Below are positions 43,922 through 53,578 of a DNA stretch of 64,000 nt, piece after piece. The notes under the pieces are model-generated. The model did no database searches, was not told the DNA's origin, and worked only from the letters and a program-made list of their open reading frames with translations. Origin of the DNA: Agromyces lapidis (GTDB lineage: Bacteria > Actinomycetota > Actinomycetes > Actinomycetales > Microbacteriaceae). The translations under genes and the position numbers were made by a program. The first letter of the stretch is position 1. Every line of letters begins with the position of its first letter. The stretch covers positions 1 to 64,000 of the forward strand of contig NZ_WBIQ01000001.1 of NCBI RefSeq assembly GCF_009749405.1, written 5' to 3'.

Positions 43922-44482
43922 ATGCCCACGACCAGAGTTCGTGCCCTCGACGCGGCGCTCGAACTGCTCGGCACCGAGGGGGTGCGCGCCCTCACGCACG
44001 CCCGGGTCGACACTGCCGCCGCGCTGCCCGCCGGCAGCACCTCGAACTGGTTCCGCACCCGCCGGGCCCTCCTCGCCGGGTGCGTCGACCACCTCGCCGA
44101 GCAGGAGCGCGCCGAGTTCGACTCGTCGACGGCTTCCGCGGCCGCCCCGCGCAGCTCCGCCGAGTTCATCGAGGGGCTCTGCCGGATCCTCGAACTGCAG
44201 ACCGGCCCGTTCGCCGCAAGAACCCGTGCCAGGTACTCGCTGTGGCTCGAACTGGGCAGCGACCCCGAACTCGGCGAGCCGCTGCGGCGGCAGCGGCTCG
44301 AGTTCGAACGCTGGACGGAATCGCTCCTGGTCGGCATCGGCATGCCCCACCCGGCGACCGCGACGAAGACCGTGATGGCGCTCGGCGACGGACTGGTGCT
44401 GCACCGGCTCACGATCGACCCGGTACTCGACCCGCGCCCCCTCCTCGAGCGGGCGGTGCGCGCGCTCATGGCAGAGGCATAG
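43922..44482 (+). CDS. TetR-family transcriptional regulator
   Basis: This 186-residue regulator has TTRVRALDAALELLGTEGVR, ALTHARVDTAAALPAGSTSN and WFRTRRALLAGCVDHLAEQE as the helix-turn-helix. The C-terminal domain ends DPVLDPRPLLERAVRALMAE. The ATG at 43922 follows GAGGTG; an upstream ATG at 43907 would add five residues. The two palindromes just upstream and the divergent SRPBCC gene form a local repressor circuit. Confidence 0.88.
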   Translation: MPTTRVRALDAALELLGTEGVRALTHARVDTAAALPAGSTSNWFRTRRALLAGCVDHLAEQERAEFDSSTASAAAPRSSAEFIEGLCRILELQTGPFAARTRARYSLWLELGSDPELGEPLRRQRLEFERWTESLLVGIGMPHPATATKTVMALGDGLVLHRLTIDPVLDPRPLLERAVRALMAEA

Positions 44483-44544
44483 CGGCCGCACAGCCGCCGG
44501 CGAGGCATCCGGGCCATGCTCACTGCAGACGTGAGGAGCGAGAC

Positions 44545-45489
<945 letters not shown>

Positions 45490-45503
45490 CCGCTCATTCC
45501 CGA

Positions 45504-45550
45504 GAACGAGGATGCCTCGCGCCGACGTGCGGCACGAGGCATCCCCGTTC
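45504..45550. terminator. Bidirectional terminator
   Basis: GAACGAGGATGCCTCG and CGAGGCATCCCCGTTC form a 16-bp stem with one mismatch and a 15-base loop between convergent genes ending at 45489 and 45574. Confidence 0.75.
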
Positions 45551-45573
45551 GGTCAGGGCCGGAACCCCGCTGC

Positions 45574-47463
45574 TCAGGCCCTGCGGCGGCGAGCGACGAA
45601 GAACAGCGCGGCGCCGACGAGCAGCGCGAGGGCTGCGGCGGTCATCGGCACGAGGCCGGAGAAGCCGGTCTCGGCGAGATCGTTGCCCGAGTCATCCGGT
45701 TCGGGCGTCGGGGTGGGCGTGGGCGTGGGCGTCGGGGTCACCGGCACAGCGGTGTTCGTGACCGTCACCTCGACCGTCGTGCCGTCGGCGATCGTCACGG
45801 TCGACGCGCTGAGCTCTGGCGCGCCCCACTCGACGCCGTCGATCGCGGGCAGCTCGACCTCTTCGAAGCTGACGACCGTTCCGGCCGGCAGGTCCTGCGG
45901 GCCGTCGACGACCGTGCCGTCGGCGGGCAGCGAGAGCTCGCCCTCGACGGTCGCGCCGTCGAGCTCGTACGAGTAGGCGAGGGTGAACACCGTGTCGGTC
46001 GGCACCTGTCCGGCCGCGTCGCCCTCGACCTGCTTCGACGCAGAGAAGCCGCCCACCGAGTTGATGATCGCGTTGGCGGTGTTCGTCACGGTGATGCGAG
46101 TCACCACGTCGTCGCCGATCGTGATCTCAGGCTCGTCGATCTGGGGCTCGCCCCACTCGATGCCGTCGACGTCGGGCAGGTCGATCTCGGTGAAGCTGAC
46201 GACCGTGCCCACCGGCAGGTCGGACGGGCCGTCGACCGCGGTGCCGTCTGCCGGCAGCAGCAGCTCGCCCGACACGGTCTCGCCGTCGAGCTCGTACGTG
46301 TACTGGAGGGTGAAGACGGCGTCATCGGGTACGGCGCTCGCGCCGGAGCCGGTGATGACCTTCACGGCATCGAAGCTCGCGGAGCCGCAGTCGAAGGGGC
46401 CGCCGCCGATCCACGGGTAGTTGTGCTGCTCGTTGCCCTGGCCGCTCGTGGTGAGGTCGCCGCCGACGTGCAGGCGGCCGTTCGTCGAAGCCGTCACGGT
46501 GGCGTCTGCGGCGGGCGCGAGGATGGAGCCCATGACCTGGCTCGCCCCGCCGATCGTGACGGTGGTCGCGTCGGCGATGTTCCACATGATCTGCGATGCG
46601 GCATTGCCGAAGTTCGGCGACGAGAAGGCATCGACGCGCTCGCCGTTCAGGCTGAAGTAGCTCGGCGCGAACGCGAGCGGGCCGCCGGTCACGTTGACGA
46701 GGATCGGGGCGTTCTCGGGAATCCCCTCGAAGAAGACCTCGGTGATCGGGGCGAGTGCGGCCGCATCGATCGTGAACACCTGCATGCCGCTGCCGCCGCC
46801 CGTGAAGGTCGCGCGGATGCCCGACACCTGCGTGGTGCCGTTCGACGGCGTCGCGGCGAGCGCCGACGAGGCCTCGACGATGACGTCCTGGAAGTCGGCA
46901 TACGGAGCCATCGCGGTGGGCTGGCCGAGCCCCGTCAGGTATTCGGCGCCGTTGGTCTCGACCTGGCCGGCTCCGCCGCCGGCGGGGCTGCCCGTGCCGC
47001 CCACGTGCACGGCGCCACCGCCGTCGACGTTGTGCCCGACGTCGACGCGCGTCGGGGCGACGACGTCGAGCTCGCCGCCGACCGCGAGCATCGTGTCGCC
47101 GCCCGCGGGCGTGATGCCCGAGCCGACGCCGACGGCGCCGACGTTGAAGATGCCGCCCTCGATCTTGTCGAACGTGGCGTTGCCGCGCACGAGCAGCAGC
47201 CCTTCGCTCTCGGCGGCGGATCCGGCGGCGAGGTAGTCGCCGCCGGCATACACGGCGACGTTCGCGTCGGTGTAGCTCGGAAGATTGTCGATCGGCGGCA
47301 TGCCGCCGTCGGGCGGGCAGATCGGCAGCGGCTCGGCGGCGTTCGCGGGGGCGGCCGGGGCGGCCGTCGTGATCGCGACGGCGCCCAGCAGGGCGAGTCC
47401 GGTGATGGCGAGCAGGCTCGTGAACGAGCGGAGGCGCGGGGGGCGGGCGGCGTGAGAATGCAT
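45574..47463 (-). CDS. Choice-of-anchor A surface protein with DUF5979-type repeats and sortase-like signal
   Basis: This 629-residue cell-wall protein has a signal peptide (LLAITGLALLGAVAITTAAP, cleavage near NAA-EPL about 43). A choice-of-anchor A domain (about 50-340) starts LPSYTDANVAVYAGGDYLAA and includes QVMGSILAPAADATVTAS. Two repeated ~85-residue domains follow, each with DTVFTLAYSYELDGATVEGE or its counterpart and DLPxGTVVSF. A TP-rich linker leads to LAETGFSG (about 596), a hydrophobic helix and RRRRA. It is likely sortase-anchored and may act in adhesion or cell-wall interaction. The ATG at 47463 precedes the charged n-region. Confidence 0.88.
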   Translation of the reverse strand: MHSHAARPPRLRSFTSLLAITGLALLGAVAITTAAPAAPANAAEPLPICPPDGGMPPIDNLPSYTDANVAVYAGGDYLAAGSAAESEGLLLVRGNATFDKIEGGIFNVGAVGVGSGITPAGGDTMLAVGGELDVVAPTRVDVGHNVDGGGAVHVGGTGSPAGGGAGQVETNGAEYLTGLGQPTAMAPYADFQDVIVEASSALAATPSNGTTQVSGIRATFTGGGSGMQVFTIDAAALAPITEVFFEGIPENAPILVNVTGGPLAFAPSYFSLNGERVDAFSSPNFGNAASQIMWNIADATTVTIGGASQVMGSILAPAADATVTASTNGRLHVGGDLTTSGQGNEQHNYPWIGGGPFDCGSASFDAVKVITGSGASAVPDDAVFTLQYTYELDGETVSGELLLPADGTAVDGPSDLPVGTVVSFTEIDLPDVDGIEWGEPQIDEPEITIGDDVVTRITVTNTANAIINSVGGFSASKQVEGDAAGQVPTDTVFTLAYSYELDGATVEGELSLPADGTVVDGPQDLPAGTVVSFEEVELPAIDGVEWGAPELSASTVTIADGTTVEVTVTNTAVPVTPTPTPTPTPTPEPDDSGNDLAETGFSGLVPMTAAALALLVGAALFFVARRRRA

Positions 47464-47566
47464 GAGCGCGGTCTTCGTTTCGGGTGAGCGGGCAGGGGAA
47501 CGCGGGGTGTCGTCGGAGGCGGCACCTCCACTCAACCAGAGAGACGCCGGAATCGCGCGATCATGA

Positions 47567-47764
47567 TGCGACTTCGGCGCGTTTTTCAGGATTCCTTCCG
47601 AATCCCTCGATCGCCTTCGGGCGCTGGCGCTCCCCGACGCCTCCGTCTACGCCTTCGCCGTCGGCGAGTCGAAGCTCGCGACGGGTGCCCGCCGTCTCCT
47701 CGTCGACGAGCGCGGCGTTCCGAAGCGCAACGTGACGTTCTGCGGGTACTGGCGCGCCCACTGA
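47567..47764 (+). pseudogene. C-terminal remnant of a siderophore-interacting protein (SIP)
   Basis: An open frame after a TGA at 47564-47566 reads RLRALALPDASVYAFAVGES, KLATGARRLLVDERGVPKRN and VTFCGYWRAH. This is the conserved C-terminus of SIP-family FAD ferric-siderophore reductases (GESxLATGARRxLV..RGV....V.F.GYWR). The N-terminal FAD/NAD-binding three-quarters are absent and no start codon lies close, so this is a decayed end left next to the surface-protein gene. It is a reliable family match but not a functional gene. Confidence 0.8.
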
Positions 47765-47796
47765 TCCCGCCTCCCGTCGCGGCGTAGACTGCGGAA

Positions 47797-48324
47797 ATGG
47801 AGGCTCCGGCCAGCACCACACTGGTCGTCGTCGGAGATGAGACGACGGAGGCCATCCATGCGCTCGAGGGCTTCGCGAACGTGCGCGCTGCGACGCTTCC
47901 CGATGCGAGCGACACCGACGTCGCCCGGTGGTCTGCCGCGGCGGGGGCGCCCTACCTCGTGCACGACCATGATCCGCTCGCGCACGTCGCGGCCGCATGG
48001 GTCGAGTTCTTCGACGACCTCTCGACGTACGGGGTGCTCGAGCTCGAGATCGCCCGGGCGCTCGAGGCGGCGGGCCGGCACGACCTGACCGTGCCCGACT
48101 ACTACGTCGTGATCCACCCCGAGACGCTGCCAGTGACCTGGAAGCACTGGTGGCTCGGGGTGCTCGCGAGCGCGTCGCCGAGCCGGGTCATCCCGTGGCC
48201 CGCCGCCGACGCCTCGCTCGCGCAACTGCTGCGCCGGTTGCCTGCCGCGCGGGCGTGGCCCGAGGTCGACGCGTGGCTGCCGTCGGTCGCCGCAGCCGTG
48301 CCCGACCGGGTCGGGCTCGGCTGA
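47797..48324 (+). CDS. Hypothetical protein
   Basis: This is a 175-residue soluble acidic protein of unknown family. It has a Rossmann-like opening (TTLVVVGDETTEAIHALEGF), a conserved-looking HDHDPLAHVAAAWVEFFDD (about 57-75), and WKHWWLGVLASASPSRVIPW in the middle, ending AAAVPDRVGLG. No signal peptide, membrane segment or catalytic motif stands out. ATG 47797 has GGAAA upstream. Codon use is typical of the window. It is convergent with the WYL regulator gene. Confidence 0.75.
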   Translation: MEAPASTTLVVVGDETTEAIHALEGFANVRAATLPDASDTDVARWSAAAGAPYLVHDHDPLAHVAAAWVEFFDDLSTYGVLELEIARALEAAGRHDLTVPDYYVVIHPETLPVTWKHWWLGVLASASPSRVIPWPAADASLAQLLRRLPAARAWPEVDAWLPSVAAAVPDRVGLG

Positions 48325-48396
48325 GGTCGGGAATCCCCTGACCCCGCCCCGGCCCGGGTGCACCGTGCTCGGCGCACGGTCGCCGTACTGGCGGGC

Positions 48397-49350
48397 TCAG
48401 CCGTCCGCTGCCCGGGCGTACCGCTCCGAGTGGGTTCGCAGGACCGCGCGCAGCTCGGGCGGCGACTCGACGGTGAAGTCCATGCCGAGCATGCCGATGT
48501 ACGCGGCGATCGTCTCGAGGCTGTCGGCCCCCGTCACGAGCACCGATCGATGCTCGTCGACCGGTTCGACGACGCCGACCGCGGGGTTGATCCGCGCGAG
48601 CACCTCGTCGGCCGATGCGGCGATGCGGAGGCGCGCATGCACGTTCCAGCCGGTCGCGGCGATCGTGCGCATCGCGAACGCCGTGTGATCGCCGCCCGGC
48701 ACGGGCTCGGGGTCGAACCGCCGACGGGTCGGCATCCGCGGTTCGATCCAGTCGACGCGGTAGGTGCCCCAGTCGCCGCTGCGAGGGTCGCGCGCGACGA
48801 GGTGCCAGCGGCGCTGCCAGCTCAGCAGGCGGTAGGGCTCGACGAGCACGGGCTCGCCCCGGAAGTCGAAGCGCAGCCATTCGACGTCGCGGATCGCTGC
48901 GGCCACCGCCTGCAGCACGGCGGCGTCGACCTCGGGATCGGGGGCATCGGTGCCCGTGTTCTCGGGTGCCCGGTCGACCGTTTCGTGCAGCGCCGCGACG
49001 GTCGGCCGCAGGCGCGAGGGCAGCACCTGCTCGAGCTTCGCGAGCGCGCGGCTGCTCGATTCCTCGATGCCTGCGATGCCGGTGGCCGCCCGCAGCCCGA
49101 CGGCGACCGCGACGGCCTCCTCGTCGTCGAGCAGCAGCGGGGGCAGCTTGCCGCCGGCGCCGAGTCGGTACCCTCCGGTGCTGCCGCGGGCGGCGTCGAC
49201 CGGGTAGCCGAGCTCGCGCAGGCGTTCGATGTCGTTGCGGATCGTGCGCGTGGTGACCGCGAGTCGTCCGGCGAGCTCGGTGCCCGTCCAGTCGGGGCGC
49301 GACTGCAGCAGAGAGAGCAGGGCGAGCAGGCGGGAGGCGGTCTCGGACAT
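48397..49350 (-). CDS. WYL-domain transcriptional regulator
   Basis: This 317-residue regulator has an N-terminal DeoR-like helix-turn-helix (LLALLSLLQSRPDWTGTELA, RLAVTTRTIRNDIERLRELG) and the GGYRLGAGGKLPPLLLDDEE linker. A WYL domain (RFDFRGEPVLVEPYRLLSWQ, RRWHLVARDPRSGDWGTYRV) and a WCX tail follow. WYL domains sense nucleic acid or nucleotide signals or small molecules. The ATG at 49350 is preferred over 49371 because GGGAG is correctly spaced. It is divergent from the epoxide hydrolase gene, its probable target. Confidence 0.88.
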   Translation of the reverse strand: MSETASRLLALLSLLQSRPDWTGTELAGRLAVTTRTIRNDIERLRELGYPVDAARGSTGGYRLGAGGKLPPLLLDDEEAVAVAVGLRAATGIAGIEESSSRALAKLEQVLPSRLRPTVAALHETVDRAPENTGTDAPDPEVDAAVLQAVAAAIRDVEWLRFDFRGEPVLVEPYRLLSWQRRWHLVARDPRSGDWGTYRVDWIEPRMPTRRRFDPEPVPGGDHTAFAMRTIAATGWNVHARLRIAASADEVLARINPAVGVVEPVDEHRSVLVTGADSLETIAAYIGMLGMDFTVESPPELRAVLRTHSERYARAADG

Positions 49351-49412
49351 GTTTCGAGTCTCCCTGCTCATTAGGAACGATCTATTCCGCTATCGACCGT
49401 AGCGTCGGAGAT

Positions 49413-50585
49413 ATGGACACCACCACCGCTTCCACCGAGATCCGCCCCTTCCGCGTCGAGGTCGCCCAGGCCCAGCTCGACGACCTGCAGGAGCGCCTGG
49501 CGCGCACCCGCCTGCCGCAGCCCGCCCCGGTCGACGACTGGGATGCCGGTACCCCGAACGCCTACCTCCGCGAGGCGATCGACCGCTGGCGCACCGGCTA
49601 CGACTGGCGCGCCGTCGAGGCGCGCATCAATGCCGTGCCGCACTTCGTCACCGAGCTCGACGGCCAGCCCGTGCACTTCATCCACGTGCGCTCCCCGCAC
49701 CCCGGCGCGACGCCGCTGCTGCTCGCGCACACCTACCCCGGGTCATCCGTCGACTACCTCGACGTCATCGGACCGCTCACCGACCCGGTCGCGTTCGGCG
49801 GCAGCGCCGACGACGCCTTCGACGTCGTCATTCCGGATGCACCGGGCTTCGGCTTCTCGAACCCCGTCGCCGAGTCGGGGTGGACGACCGCGCGGGTCGC
49901 CCGCGCCTACGACGAGCTCATGCGCCGGCTCGGCTACACGGAGTACGGCATCCACGGCTCCGACAACGGCGCCCTCGTCGCGCGCGAGCTCGGGCTGCTG
50001 AACCCCGAGGGCTTCCTCGGCCTGCACGTGCTGCAGCTGTTCTCGTTCCCGTCGGGCGACCCCGCCGAGTTCGAGCGCCTCGAGCCGGCCGACTACGCCG
50101 GCCTCGAGCACATGCAGTGGTTCCAATCGGTCGGCGGCTACAACACCATGAACGCGAGCCGCCCGCAGACCGTCGCCGTGGGCCTCAGCGACTCGCCCGT
50201 CGGGCTGCTCGCGTACAGCGAGCTGTTCAACTCCTTCGGCAACGGCACCTCCCTCGTGCCGCTCGACGCGATCCTCACCGAGGTGAGCGTCAACTGGTTC
50301 GCGAACGCCGCCGCAGGCATGAGCCGGGCGTACCTCGACAACGCACGCGCCGCCGCGGCGGCGGAGGCCGCGGGGGAGCAGCCGCCGGTCAATGCCGCGC
50401 CGACCGGCGTCGCGGTCTTCGCCGACGACTTCCAGACCATCAAGGTCTTCGCCGAGCGCGACAACTCGAACATCGTGCACTGGAGCCGCTTCGAGCGGGG
50501 CGGGCACTACGCGGCGCTCGAGGTGCCCGAGCTCGTCGTCGGAGACATCCGGGCGTTCTTCGCGGGGCTGCGCAGCGAGGGCTGA
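49413..50585 (+). CDS. Epoxide hydrolase (EHN-type alpha/beta hydrolase)
   Basis: This 390-residue enzyme has the EHN N-terminal domain (IRPFRVEVAQAQLDDLQERL, ARTRLPQP) and an oxyanion strand HTYPGSSVDYLDVIGPL where most family members have HGWPGS. The nucleophile elbow YGIHGSDNGALVA has the Asp nucleophile in GSDNG rather than GGDWG. A lid and SRFERGGHYAALEVPELV (catalytic His) follow. The triad members appear present, so it should be active on an epoxide. The altered loops suggest a distinct substrate. It is divergent from the WYL regulator across 62 bases. Confidence 0.85.
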   Translation: MDTTTASTEIRPFRVEVAQAQLDDLQERLARTRLPQPAPVDDWDAGTPNAYLREAIDRWRTGYDWRAVEARINAVPHFVTELDGQPVHFIHVRSPHPGATPLLLAHTYPGSSVDYLDVIGPLTDPVAFGGSADDAFDVVIPDAPGFGFSNPVAESGWTTARVARAYDELMRRLGYTEYGIHGSDNGALVARELGLLNPEGFLGLHVLQLFSFPSGDPAEFERLEPADYAGLEHMQWFQSVGGYNTMNASRPQTVAVGLSDSPVGLLAYSELFNSFGNGTSLVPLDAILTEVSVNWFANAAAGMSRAYLDNARAAAAAEAAGEQPPVNAAPTGVAVFADDFQTIKVFAERDNSNIVHWSRFERGGHYAALEVPELVVGDIRAFFAGLRSEG

Positions 50586-50658
50586 GCGCGACGGCGGGTC
50601 GGATGCCGCGGGCCTGAGCTCGAGGCATCCGCGCGCGTCAGCGGCGTGGGCGACCGCC

Positions 50659-51152
50659 TCAGCGCGCTGTCGTGATCGCGATCGCGATGACGAGGAACAC
50701 CGACACGATCGGGAGCGCGATCATGCAGACCCCGCCGACCACTCCGGTGAGCGCAGCCCCTCGCCCGACTCCACCCAGTGCTCGGGCTCTGCTGAGTCCG
50801 ATCGATCCGAAGACGATCGCGAGGACGACGAGCACCAGCACGGGGAGGAACCCGACCCAGGCGACGATGGCGCCGATGGCCTGCAGCTGCGCATTCGGGA
50901 GCAGTGTGATCAGGATCGGAACGATCCAGAAGACCAGGCCGACCCCCAGCGCCCAGAAGAATGCGGTGCGGGCGCGGGTCGCGTACCGGTTCGTGGTGGG
51001 TGAACCTGGCCGATCCAGTTCGACGCGCCGAGCGGCTTGGGGGCGAACTCCGTCTCCGACCACTGCCGTCCGTCCCACCAGCGCAGGACGTCGGGCGCCT
51101 CGGGGTCCTCGTACCAGCCGCACGGCGCCTGCGCCGTCGGAACCTCGGTCAT
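50659..51152 (-). pseudogene. DUF2510 membrane protein with a one-base frameshift
   Basis: The N-terminal frame from ATG 51152 reads CGWYEDPEAPDVLRWWDGRQ, WSETEFAPKP (DUF2510) and runs into TASNWIG-type linker near 51012. Coding resumes in another frame as SPTTNRYATRARTAFFWALG, with membrane helices VGLVFWIVPILITLLPNA and FLPVLVLVVLAIVFGSIGL to the stop at 50659. The span is 494 bases (3n+2). One extra C near 51009-51012 (GGCC to GGCCC) restores NWIGPGSPTTNRYATRA, so the intact form is a ~164-residue DUF2510-plus-helices protein. Real mutation or sequence error cannot be told apart here. Confidence 0.75.
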
Positions 51153-51253
51153 CTGTGATCCTCCACGTCGGGTCGACTCTAGCCGGAACCCGAACGCGGC
51201 GAAGGCGCGGACCCGAGGGTCCGCGCCTTCCGCGCGTGGTGCGAGCGGCCCGG

Positions 51254-52096
51254 TCAGGCGGCCTGCGTCGCCTGCGCGCGCTCGGTCGCCCAGGCGAGCG
51301 CGTACTCGGCGACCTCTTCCCAGCCGTCCTGGCTGACGATGCGGTGCGTGCGGCCTGCGAACTCGCGCAGCTCGACGATCGCCGGGCTTCCGGTCGAGGT
51401 GTACTTCTTGACGATGGCGCGCCCGATGGCCGGCGGCACCACGTGGTCGATCTCGCCGGTGATGACGAGCAGCGGCGCGCGGTCGGCGCGGGCGTAGTCG
51501 ACGTGGGTGACCCCGCCCTTCTCGTTGATCGTCGAGGCGACGCCCTCGAAGAACACCCGGTTGTACGAGTTCACCGCGTACTCCTCCCAGAGACGGTCGG
51601 ATGCCTCACGGCCGAGGTCGTTGCCGAAGGTGAAGTGGAAGTGCGCCTTCGAGAGGGGCTTCGCACCGTTCTTGTCGAAGGGGTTGGCGAGGATCGGGAA
51701 GCCGGTGCGGAGGGTCGAGGGCGGCAGCGTCGTGATGCCGGCGGTCTGCCCGGGCTCGACGCCGACGTACGCGGCGCCGAGGCCGCGGTCGGCGAGCATC
51801 TGGGTGATCACGCCGCCGAAGGAGTGGCCCATGATGATCGGCTTCTCGGGGAGGGCGCGGATGATGCGCTCGTAGTGGTCGGCGATCTGCTCGAGGCCGA
51901 TGCCCTTGAGGGCCTCGGGGTTCGAGCGGATGTCGGCGACCTCGCGGTCGTCGATGCCGGGCCACCCCGGGACGATGACCTCGTGACCGCGGGCCCGGAA
52001 GTACTCGGCCCAGGTGTCCCAGCTCTTCGGGGTCATCCAGAGTCCGTGGACGAGGACGATGGTGGCCTTGCTGTTGTTCGCTCCGGTGGTGTTCAT
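51254..52096 (-). CDS. Alpha/beta hydrolase
   Basis: This 280-residue enzyme has an N-terminal strand and oxyanion loop (TIVLVHGLWMTPKSWDTWAE), nucleophile elbow IIMGHSFGGVITQML (Ser near 101), acid in LLVITGEIDHVVPP, and histidine in EFAGRTHRIVSQDGWEEVAE. All triad members are present. It resembles esterase/haloperoxidase-like hydrolases. A TetR gene is divergent, and the perfect palindrome TAGAACGATCGTTCTA lies between the starts, so it is inducible. The substrate is unknown. Confidence 0.9.
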   Translation of the reverse strand: MNTTGANNSKATIVLVHGLWMTPKSWDTWAEYFRARGHEVIVPGWPGIDDREVADIRSNPEALKGIGLEQIADHYERIIRALPEKPIIMGHSFGGVITQMLADRGLGAAYVGVEPGQTAGITTLPPSTLRTGFPILANPFDKNGAKPLSKAHFHFTFGNDLGREASDRLWEEYAVNSYNRVFFEGVASTINEKGGVTHVDYARADRAPLLVITGEIDHVVPPAIGRAIVKKYTSTGSPAIVELREFAGRTHRIVSQDGWEEVAEYALAWATERAQATQAA

Positions 52097-52150
52097 GGTT
52101 CCTGCTCCTTCTGGTGGTGCGATCCGGTGAGCGCTTCGTGATCTGAGAAG

Positions 52151-52235
52151 TAGAACGATCGTTCTATCTCTTTCTATTCCCAGACTGTACGCCCAGGGCG
52201 GAACGGATGTCAAGCAAAAAGAGAAAGATCGTTCT
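52151..52235. promoter_or_regulatory. Two TetR operator sites
   Basis: TAGAACGATCGTTCTA (52151-52166) is a perfect palindrome, and AGAAAGATCGTTCT (52222-52235) repeats the inner 14 bases with one change. One lies near each divergent start, fitting control of hydrolase and regulator by the same TetR. Confidence 0.8.
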
Positions 52236-52247
52236 ATCATCTTTGGT

Positions 52248-52829
52248 ATGGCTGCACGAACCACTTCCACGGGCGCCTCCGCGGCGCGCGAGCGACTGCT
52301 CCAGAGCGCGTCCGAGCTCTTCTACCGAGAGGGCATCCACGCCGTCGGCGTGGACCGCATCATCGCCGAGGCAGGGGTCACCCGCGCGACCTTCTACCGG
52401 CACTTCCCGAGCAAGGAGGACCTCGTCGAGGCCTACCTCGGAGTCGAAGACGCGAACATCCGCGGGGCGTTCGACGCGGCCGAGGCCTCGGGCGCCGAGC
52501 CGCGGCAGCTCGTCGGGCTCGTCATCGAGGGCCTCGCCGACGACGTCGCCCGCAACCACACCCGCGGCTGCCCCTTCATCAACGCGGCCGCCGAGTACCC
52601 CGACCCCGACAGCGGCGTGCGCCGGGCGGTTGGCGAGCACCGCGAGTGGTTCCGATCCGAGCTCGAGACGCTGCTCACCGCCGCCGAGGTCGAGGCGCCC
52701 GAGCAGGCCGCCGGCCAGCTCGTGCTGCTGCGCGACGCGGCGATGGTCGGGGGCTACCTCGACGGCTGGGAGCGGGTGCGCCCGGCATTCGTCGCCGCCG
52801 CGACGCGCACCGCCGGCCTCGAGGCCTGA
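52248..52829 (+). CDS. TetR-family transcriptional regulator
   Basis: This 193-residue repressor has RERLLQSASELFYREGIHAV, GVDRIIAEAGVTRATFYRHF and PSKEDLVEAYLG as its helix-turn-helix. The C-terminal domain contains RNHTRGCPFINAAAEYPDPD, typical of the TetR_C group that senses esters or quaternary-ammonium-type ligands. It is divergent from the alpha/beta hydrolase with a matching operator beside each start. Autoregulation is likely. Confidence 0.9.
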   Translation: MAARTTSTGASAARERLLQSASELFYREGIHAVGVDRIIAEAGVTRATFYRHFPSKEDLVEAYLGVEDANIRGAFDAAEASGAEPRQLVGLVIEGLADDVARNHTRGCPFINAAAEYPDPDSGVRRAVGEHREWFRSELETLLTAAEVEAPEQAAGQLVLLRDAAMVGGYLDGWERVRPAFVAAATRTAGLEA

Positions 52830-52905
52830 CGGTCACGCGAGGCATCCGCTCGAGGCTCGACCCGGCGACCCGGGTGACAGCAGCGGCCGGGCGCGGTAGC
52901 GTGCC

Positions 52906-53496
52906 GTGGTGGCCCCCGGCGAACTGATCAGCCAGGACGCGGTCGACGAACTCGGCCGCGAGCTGCTCGGGCGCGTGCGCGGCCGGGTGCTCGAGATCGG
53001 CGCCGGCGACGGCGAGAACTTCGGCGCCTTCGAACTCGGCGTCGAGTGGATCGGACTCGAGCCCGACGCGAAGCGCCGCGCAGAACTCGCCACCCGCGGG
53101 CGGGAATGGGGGCACCCGGCCGAACCGCTCGACGCGGTCGCCGAGCAGATCCCGCTGCCCGACCACTCCGTCGATGCCGTCGTCGGCACCTTCGTGCTCT
53201 GCTCGGTCGCCGATCAGGCGGCCGCGCTGGCCGAGGTGCGGCGGGTGCTCGCGCCCGGCGGCCGGGTCATCTTCGTCGACCACGTCGCCGCGCCCCGCGG
53301 CACGCTGAAGCGCGCGGTGCAGCGTGTCGCGACCCCCGTGTCGAGACGGTGGTGCCACGGATGCCACTGGGATCGCGAGACCGAGGCGGCCCTCCTCGCG
53401 GCGGGGTTCACCGCCGGCGAGGTGCGGCGCGTGCGCGCGAGATCGCTGCCGTTCGGCCCGGTGCCGATCCTGCTCTTCGACGGGCGGGCGCCCTGA
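52906..53496 (+). CDS. Class I SAM-dependent methyltransferase
   Basis: This 196-residue enzyme has VRGRVLEIGAGDGENFGAFE (SAM motif I), AEQIPLPDHSVDAVVGTFVL, CSVADQAAALAEVRRVLAPG and GRVIFVDHVAAPRGTLKRAV, the usual layout of phospholipid N-methyltransferase/UbiE-like proteins. A WCHGCHWDRE stretch near 148-157 adds two cysteines. The start is one of two adjacent GTGs (52906/52909). It ends 12 bases before the 70-bp repeat element. The acceptor is unknown. Confidence 0.85.
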   Translation: MVAPGELISQDAVDELGRELLGRVRGRVLEIGAGDGENFGAFELGVEWIGLEPDAKRRAELATRGREWGHPAEPLDAVAEQIPLPDHSVDAVVGTFVLCSVADQAAALAEVRRVLAPGGRVIFVDHVAAPRGTLKRAVQRVATPVSRRWCHGCHWDRETEAALLAAGFTAGEVRRVRARSLPFGPVPILLFDGRAP

Positions 53497-53508
53497 CCCG
53501 ACTTCCCC

Positions 53509-53578
53509 TGCTTCTGCAGGAGAATTGCGCCGAGCGGCGCTCACAGCCGGGGATGGGGCCTATTCTCCTGCAGAAGCA
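53509..53578. repeat. 70-bp element with palindromic arms (copy B)
   Basis: TGCTTCTGCAGGAGA and TCTCCTGCAGAAGCA arms flank a 40-base core that shares 22 of 39 aligned positions with copy A (39092). It overlaps the last codons and stop of the gene on the other strand. Confidence 0.75.

Noticed and set aside
45574-47463. Collagen- or pilus-type assembly locus
   Set aside because: Only one surface protein with a sorting signal lies here; there is no pilus sortase or partner pilin nearby.
47563-47787. ATG-started 74-codon plus-strand frame
   Set aside because: It is Arg-rich and out of frame with the SIP-family remnant, which carries the recognisable motif.
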